DNA from: Mauremys mutica
Lineage: Eukaryota; Chordata; Testudines; Geoemydidae
NCBI RefSeq assembly: GCF_020497125.1
Contig: NC_059074.1
Coordinates: 194,728,915-194,792,914 of the forward strand
Direction of reading: 5' to 3'
Length of the DNA stretch: 64,000 nt
Shown: one piece after another, positions 57,672-64,000 of the stretch
Numbering within the stretch: the first letter of the stretch is position 1
How the letters are laid out: every line of letters begins with the position of its first letter
The notes under the pieces: generated by a model
Database searches by the model: none
Seen by the model: only the letters and a program-made list of their open reading frames with translations
What the model was told of the DNA's origin: nothing
Position numbers and translations under genes: made by a program

Positions 57672-58772
57672 TGAGACACTCTGCACCTCGGGGGAACACC
57701 CAGCACCCCCATGTTCATCCTTATAATATGATTGTGTGGTATCCAGTGCAAGGTTTGTCATGTCAGGTGTCTTCGGAAGGCTCATGATGCACTAAGCATC
57801 GTTGTTATAGTAATGTCATAGGTTGTAATTTCAGGTATATAGTTATGAGGCTGAAACTGTGTCCTCGTGGCTTAAAACAAGGCCAGGCAAAACTCTCTAG
57901 GAACAGAGAGGCAGTTCACATCTCATCAGGACATGTATGGGACAAACCCAGCCCGGCCTCACAGGAACAAAGGACACTGGCCCAGGCAACAACAAAGGAT
58001 CTGTTGGACTCTTGAGTGAGTCACCAACCTTCCTTTGGTCAGTTTGGGACTGCGATGAGGTAATGCTCACCTGACTCTGAAGCGGAGTCAAAGCCTAAAA
58101 GGGAGAGACGTTTGCCATGCTCTTCCTCTCTCTTCCACCTCCATCTACAGACACCACCACCAAGCAACTGAAGCGCTGATCAAAGGGGAGAGCCTGGCTG
58201 AAGGGCAACCAGCCAGCCTGTGGTGAGAAGCATCTAAGTTTGTAAGGGCACTGACAGTGTTAAGATCAGCTTGGAATGAGCTTTTCTTTTACTTCATTTG
58301 ACCAAATCTGACTTCATGTGCTTTGACTTATAATCACTTAAAATCTATCTTTTGTAGTTAATAAATTTGTTTTCTTTATTCTGCCTGAAGCAGTGTGTTT
58401 GGTTTGAAGCGTGTCAGAGGCTACCCTTGGGATAACAAGCCTGGTACATATCAATTTCTTTGTTAAATTGATGAACTCATATAAGCTTGCAGCGTCCAGC
58501 AGGGATAACTGGACACTGCAAGATGGAGGTTCCTAGGGTTGTGTCTGAGACCGGAGATATTGGCTAGTGTCATTCGGTTGCACAGTCCAAGCAGCGGCTG
58601 GCCAAAAGTGCTCACTCACGTAGCTGGGAGCAGCTTACATGCCAGATGCTGTGCGTGAACAGCCCAGGAGTCAGGGTTCTCACAGCAGAGCAGGGTAAGG
58701 CTGGCTCCCAGAGTCGAGGATTGGAGTGACCTAGCAGATCACCAGTCCAGATAACACCAGGGGAACGTCACA
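57672..58772 (+). mobile_element. Solo LTR with exact 5-bp TSD
   Basis: Starts TGAGACACTCTGCACC and ends GGGGAACGTCACA, flanked by CTGGT on both sides (57667-57671 and 58773-58777). Polyadenylation-like TTAATAAATTTG at about 58359 is followed by T-rich and GC-richer segments. About 1.1 kb, no internal retroviral genes. Confidence 0.85.
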
Positions 58773-59424
58773 CTGGTGAATTTCTGAACTGTGGGATCTC
58801 AGTGTTAGCAAACATTGTTAACAGACCACGCAAGTGTTCATGTCAAACATCAGATTAATAGGCTACATGTCTTATTGATTTAATGGCAGCTATCACTGCT
58901 AAGAATTGATGCTTTCATTAGACAAATCAGGTTAACAACAGGCTCATTGAGGTTTGGCGAACTCTAGAGCTGGGGGCAGGGGGTCTTGGGATTGTTTTCC
59001 ATACTGAAATACAACTGACAGGAGATGTCTAGAAGACGTGAAGCCCTTCTTAGTATCCAGATGTAATATGACAAAAACTTGCCCAGATGGCTAGAAAACT
59101 AAAGTAATTGATGATTGATGAAACAGAGAAATGGTTACTGAACCTTCTGTCTGGAGAACAGCCGTGGAATAGCTGTTTGATGGTGGGGTATGCTCTGCCT
59201 GATACTTGTCCTCACATTCCTCTGAATAAGAAATCATTCTGGTTTGGTCCATCAGGCAAATCACTGTGAAAATAGTGGAGTGTTCTAAGAAGACAGTGAT
59301 CCTATAGAGACGGTGGCCCTCAATGACAGACTGGGGTCGGGGTGCAAATGGGTAGCTCTAGTTCTAGGCTGGCTGGGCACTAGGCTAGTTCAGGGCTGGT
59401 TTAAACAACTCAGGGGGCCTAGGC

Positions 59425-60553
59425 CAGGGGTTCTCGAAACACATGTTTTGGTGGCCTCAGAGTGCAGCCACCAACTCTTGCTGGTGGCCGCGCTGACACT
59501 TTTTCCTAAAATTATTTATTTTTCCTAAAGTTAATAAAGTAATATGCACATATATACATCCAAATCATTGTCATTTATTTATGTAAGGTTTTTGGGGGGG
59601 GTTGCAGACTAAATAATAAAAATCATGCACAGTTATCTCTATTTTTAACTGACCTAACAGAATAGAAACACAAATAAAGTGCTTTTCATGTTCTTGTCTT
59701 TTTTTATTATTGTTTCTTTTGCTTTTTTGGTAAAAGTGATTGTCTAACAATTCTGAAGTAAATTTAAAAATGCTTTGACGTAATCCAAGTCCAAATAATA
59801 ATGAAAAACGTATCCAGGTGGCTTGGGTCTGGGGAGGAGAGGCACGGCTGCAGCTGGCCTGGGGCTCCTCCGGGCAGGTTGAGGGGGTGTGGGTCTCAGG
59901 GCTTCGGCCATCCCAGGGTTCCTCCTGCTGCAAGTGGGGACACTTTGGACTTGTCAGGGCAGGGGGCTTGTGGCTCCAGGCGCAGGCAGTCTCGGGGCTC
60001 CAGCTGCTGGGGGGGGGAGCATGGGCAGAAGGGGTGGAGTTGGGGGCTAGCCTCCCCAAACGGGGGCTCCGCCCGCTGTTCATGCACCCACTGCTCACCA
60101 CCTCACCCTCTGCTTGCCTTCTGTGTCCCTCCTCACTCCCCCACCTGCCACGCTCCTCCTCACGCCCCTGCCACAGACACCCCTACCTGCCACGAGAACT
60201 CCTGCTCGCTGGTGGCTTACCGCTCACCTCCAGACCCCCCTGCCCACCTCCTAACCCTGCCGCTGGCTCGCCGCTTGCCTCCTTACTCCTCCGCCAGGGC
60301 CCCCCCGCTCACCTCCTCACCCGCCCCCCACTCACCTCTCACCTCAGCCCCCCGGCTCACCCCCTCAGCCCCCCCCACCGCTGCTCACCTTCTCACCCCC
60401 TCCTCATCTCCTCACCTTGCTCCTTAAGTGCTGTGTGTCCCACCTATGTCTCCAGAGGGGCGGGGCATGCAGGACCAACAGGGAGGAAGGGGAGGGGCTG
60501 ATGCTCTTCCCCCCCACCCAGGAAACTACTATGGCTGCATTTGAGAAATGGTG
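59425..60553. mobile_element. hAT-type element with C-rich interior
   Basis: Ends CAGGGGTTCTCGAAAC and TTTGAGAAATGGTG are imperfect inverse complements. Flanks GCCTAGGC and CCCTAGGC match at seven of eight. 60105-60430 is a CTCACC/CCCCC-rich tract whose 208- and 227-residue frames are Pro/Ser-rich artefacts. Confidence 0.75.
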
Positions 60554-60559
60554 CCCTAG

Positions 60560-61640
60560 GCATACCTTCACATGCCCCCCCCCAACCCATACCCCAGCCC
60601 TGTCTACCCATGTGTCATCACCCTGCAGCCATGTTGTCTGGGATCCCACCCACCAGCCCTCCCCCAAGTCTGCACAGCAGTCCCAGCCTGGGGTGGGGTG
60701 GTAAGCGGCAGGACCCACCCACACAAGTGCAGCTTGCTGGGCTGGTAGGGATGCTGCCACTGTTCCTTTTTGCACAGGCTAGAGCCTTTCTCCCTCCTTG
60801 AGTGCTGCTCCATGTTGTTAGTGGAGTGCTTTTTGTCCAGGAGGAGCAAGGATTCACTCCCCACCCACCTGAACAGAGCACCCAGCTCCCCATTGGAGGG
60901 AACTGCGTATGGAGGCTGCTCATACCGCTCCAGCAGAAGATATCACCCCACCAGAGCCATAATGGGGTATCCCTCTCTCCACAAAGTCCTCTTCTGGGGT
61001 AGAGTATGTAGACTTCCCTCCCTCCCCTGCCCTCATATTTATTTGAGTGCTTACTATTGTTCACTAAAAGAGCTCCCACCTAACATGCGAGGCTGCCTCA
61101 ATGCTGTTATAAATGCAGGGTCCCCTGCTCTGAGGCGGGGAAGTGACCGTGAGTGTTTCCTTTGTGTGGCTGAGCTCAAGTTTCCAGCCTACCAGGAGTG
61201 CTGTGCAGGGACCAGGAATTCCCTTTTGTGGAGGGGTTCAAGACTTTGATATTTGTCTTGCTCCGATTAGAAACAAAACCCATTAACTTCAAATATTCTC
61301 CGCAAAAAGCAATTCAGAAAATTCTTTGTTTGCGGTTGATCTAAATGTTTAGTTTAGATAACCTCCAAACGTTTTGCTTTGATATTTTTCCTTTTTTACT
61401 TTAAATGTTTTTATTTTGTATTATAACATAGAGATAAAGTGGGCTTAAAATGAAAAACCGAAACATTTTGCTCCAAAAACTTCAAAACAGGATGTTTCAA
61501 CATCGTGAAACTTTTTTCCCCAGTTTTTCTCCAACACAAAATTTCAGCGAAATCAACACAATTTCACAGTTTCGACTTTGACAGAACTTCGTTCTCTGAG
61601 GGAAAATGGTCCCCTCGTAGCTTTTCCAACCAGCTCTACC
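60560..61640. other. Intergenic; AT-rich repeat at the end
   Basis: 61260-61640 resembles the CATTTTG/AAATTT repeat. The rest (several 85-160-residue frames without domains) is unrecognised. Confidence 0.4.
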
Positions 61641-62018
61641 TATGAGTGCAAGCAGTCCCACTTCAATTCCCTCTGCTCCATGTCCCTTCCCTGACTCCAT
61701 CTCCCTTTCTTTCACTCCCTCCTTGTCCTTTCTGCATTCATCACCACCTCCTCTCCTCCACTCACCTGCTCCCTCCTGCTCACTCTTATCTTTAAAACTT
61801 CAGCTCTCACACTCACTTGTTCTTCACAAAGAGAAAGGGGAGATGAGGAGACAGAGGGAGGGAAGGCAGCCCAGCCACACGCACTCAGCCAGCCTGGGAG
61901 CAGCAATAGTAGCCAGGTCCTCCCTGGCCTACCAAGCTCCAGAGGCTGAGCTTCTCCTCATCTGGCTGTGGGAGATGCTGCAGTCATTGTGACCCCTTCC
62001 TACCCTGGTAACTGGAGT

Positions 62019-62790
62019 CAGGGCCGGCTCCAGGCACCAGCTGAGCAAGCTCATGCTTGGGGCGGCAGATTCTACGGGGCGGCTTCAACCCAAACCTAGG
62101 ACTGCATGGCCGCTTTTTTTTTTGTTTTTTTGTTCGCTGCTCCGGCCGCCCTGTAGGGGGTGGCGCCGCCGAGGGGAGCGCCCTGCAGCAAACTCGGCAG
62201 GGCAGCCCGCATCCTTCCCTCCCCACCGATCGGAGTGGAGCGGAGCCCTCCCGGCAGGCGGCGTGGCGGTCGGGGCTGCGTGGCGAGCTCCCCGCTGAAG
62301 CCCTGGCCACCCCCATTCTCTCTCTCCCCCCCCCTGCTCCCTCCCCTTCCCACCCATTAGACCGGGCGCGCACTCTGCAGCACAGGGAGTCTCCTGGCTC
62401 CGGCCGCCCTGTAGGGTTTTTTGTTTTGCTTTCCCCCTGCTTTGCTGGCCGCGCCGTTGTTTCTCCCCCTGCCACTGCCCACTTTGCTGCTCCAGCCGCG
62501 CCGTGTTCCCCCCGCCCCCACTTTGCTGCTCCAGCCGCACCATGTTCCCCCCCACCTTTCCCGCTCCAGCCACGCCGTGTTCCCCCCGCCCCCACTTTGC
62601 CGCTCCAGCTGTGCCGTGTCCCCACCCCCCGCCCCGCTTTGCTGCTCCAGCCGCACCGTGTTCTCCCCCCCCCGCTTTGCCACTCCAGCTGCGCCAGTTT
62701 CCACCCCCCACCCTGCTTTGCTGGTCTGGTGGCCCCACCCCCTTTTTTTTTCTTGTGCGTGGGGCGGCAAAAAAGCCAGAGCCGGCCCTG
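62019..62790. mobile_element. hAT MITE, CAGGGCCGGCTC family, copy 3, with minisatellite
   Basis: Ends CAGGGCCGGCTCCAGGC and AGAGCCGGCCCTG, with an exact 8-bp TSD ACTGGAGT (62011-62018 and 62791-62798). The interior 62465-62720 is a tandem of about 40-bp units with TTTGCTGCTCCAGCCGCGCC and TGTTCCCCCC. Frames of 137-289 residues on both strands translate the tandem and are not genes. Confidence 0.92.
62465..62720. repeat. GC-rich minisatellite inside the hAT MITE
   Basis: About six imperfect units of roughly 40 bp, each with CTTTGC(T/C)(G/A)CTCCAGC and CGTGTTCCCCC, with unit-to-unit changes. Confidence 0.85.
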
Positions 62791-62799
62791 ACTGGAGTG

Positions 62800-63320
62800 C
62801 ACTAGAGCCAGCAGCAGCCTCCCTGGCCTCCCTTCCCAGGATAAAACTGCCATTTAATGTGTAGGTTGGCTGAAGTAGATTCTGAACAAACAGGGCCCCA
62901 GTCTCCTCTCCTGTAGTTCGGTTGTACGTGACTCTCCACTAATTTTGATAGAGTTAGTCCTGCTCTACACTGGTGGGAGGGGAGAATTAGAACCATAGGA
63001 AGGCGCTACAGATAGTCAAGCAGGGAAACTGGACTACAGAACCACAACAGGCCCTTGAGACAGGACCCAGTCCTGTAAGTGGCCCACTCCCATTGGAGAC
63101 ACCCGCCTGAAATCAAATCACTCGCATGCAGACGGACAGCAGGCTCGGGCCCATTGATTGTGAGACTGCTTTATGCTTTCTCAGGACAACTGCACAGTCC
63201 AATTTCAATTGCAACAATCTGGATCGCTTGGTAAACTGGGCACAAGCAAACAATGTGTGTTTTAATACAGCTAATTGTTAAATATATACCTCTAGGAACA
63301 AAGAGTGTAGGCCATATGTA
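62800..63320. other. Intergenic, nothing recognised
   Basis: No coding exon or identifiable repeat. Confidence 0.35.
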
Positions 63321-63324
63321 CATG

Positions 63325-63768
63325 ATAGGGGACTCTATCCTGGGAAGCCGTGACTCTGAAAAAGATTTGGGGATCGTGGTGGATAATCAGCTGAACATGA
63401 GCTCCTGGTGTGATGTGGTGGCCAAAAGAGCTTATGCAATCCTGGGATGTATAAACCAGGGAATCTCAAGTAGGCATAGAGAAGTGTAACACAATCCAAT
63501 GGCTGGAAATGGAGGTAAGACAAACTCAGTCTGGAAATAAGGTGTACATTTTTTTGATGGTGAGAATTATTAATCATGGTAACAATTTACCAAGTGTCAT
63601 GGTGGATTCTCCATCACTAGCAGCTTTTAAATCGAGATTAAATGCTTTTCTGAAAGATCTATGGTCTGGGAATTATTTTTGGGAAACAATATGTCCTACG
63701 TTATACAGGAGGTCAGACTAGATGAGCACAATGGTCCCTTCTGGCCTTGGAATATACGAATCTATTCT
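63325..63768 (+). mobile_element. CR1 LINE 3' end, plus strand
   Basis: Frame 63253-63489 shows SEKDLGIVVDNQLNMSSWCD and AYAILGCINQGISSRHREV, the CR1 reverse-transcriptase C-terminal region. The tail has GAGGTCAGACTAGATGAGCA and GGTCCCTTCTGGCCTTGGAA. Interrupted by stops and a deletion after the REV motif. Confidence 0.85.
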
Positions 63769-64000
63769 TGGCATGATTTGTCATGTCTTATCCTGCCACA
63801 TTCCCATAGTCTATAATAACTCTACAGATTAAAAAGAGACTAAAATCTCATTAATTAAGCTTACATGTGAAAAGTCCCTTGCTACACAACTGTCTGAAAT
63901 GTCCTGGTGTTAGGCTGTTTAAGGGTGTTTGTGCTACTCAGCCGTGATGAGAGATTCATAATGCTTAAGGACAGGCCCAGGATTTTCAAAAGGGAGTAAG

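Noticed and set aside
59801..60501. 208- and 227-residue Pro/Ser-rich frames
   Set aside because: Low-complexity product of the CTCACC/CCCCC tract inside a hAT element.
61984..62864. Frames of 137-289 residues on both strands
   Set aside because: They translate the GC-rich minisatellite inside a hAT MITE. The amino-acid repeats follow the DNA repeat unit.
26400..64000. A neighbouring gene such as SERTAD2 upstream of SLC1A4
   Set aside because: In mammals SERTAD2 lies on that side, but no matching coding exon is visible in this window.

Overview
This window is vertebrate nuclear DNA, most likely from a cryptodiran turtle. Three things point there: CR1 LINE fragments in both orientations; a tRNA-headed SINE with a CR1-like tail (the turtle Cry I type); and many copies of interspersed families I know from turtle and crocodilian genomes. 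There is no operon, CRISPR array or other prokaryotic feature. The species cannot be fixed from the sequence alone.

The only host gene I can support is SLC1A4 (ASCT1, a sodium-dependent neutral amino-acid transporter) on the minus strand. Four coding exons are visible, all with GT/AG splice sites: exon 1 (25388-25905) inside a CpG island, a 43-nt exon 2 (11717-11759), exon 3 (9862-9924) and exon 4 (3262-3428). Reading frames join across all four and give residues 1 to about 264. Introns 1, 2 and 3 are about 13.6, 1.8 and 6.4 kb. The rest of the gene lies left of the window. From about 26.4 kb to 64 kb I find no exon I can defend, so this is gene-poor 5' flank.

The rest is a dense record of transposition. 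(1) Ten insertions look like hAT elements by their inverted ends and 8-bp target-site duplications (TSDs), five of them exact. Several are nested: an outer hAT at 29072-30213 holds a solo LTR and a second hAT element, and 54880-55681 holds 54937-55299. One hAT relic (36193-37899) keeps transposase fragments and is a large inverted repeat. (2) TA-flanked mariner-like MITEs: two copies of one family (3038-3239, 48612-48803), three of another (8397, 26251, 28305) and two of a third (1277, 55711). (3) Solo LTRs and LTR fragments. (4) CR1 pieces, MIR copies and one Cry I-like SINE. (5) A retroposon family with 12-15 bp TSDs, two copies of which are head-to-head palindromes, carrying a hammerhead-ribozyme-like motif.

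The observations most worth checking are the hammerhead-like module, the complementary TTTTG/CAAAA tracts that would loop out SLC1A4 exon 2 in the pre-mRNA, the palindromic retroposons and hAT relic, and the MITE starting at about base 23 of intron 4.
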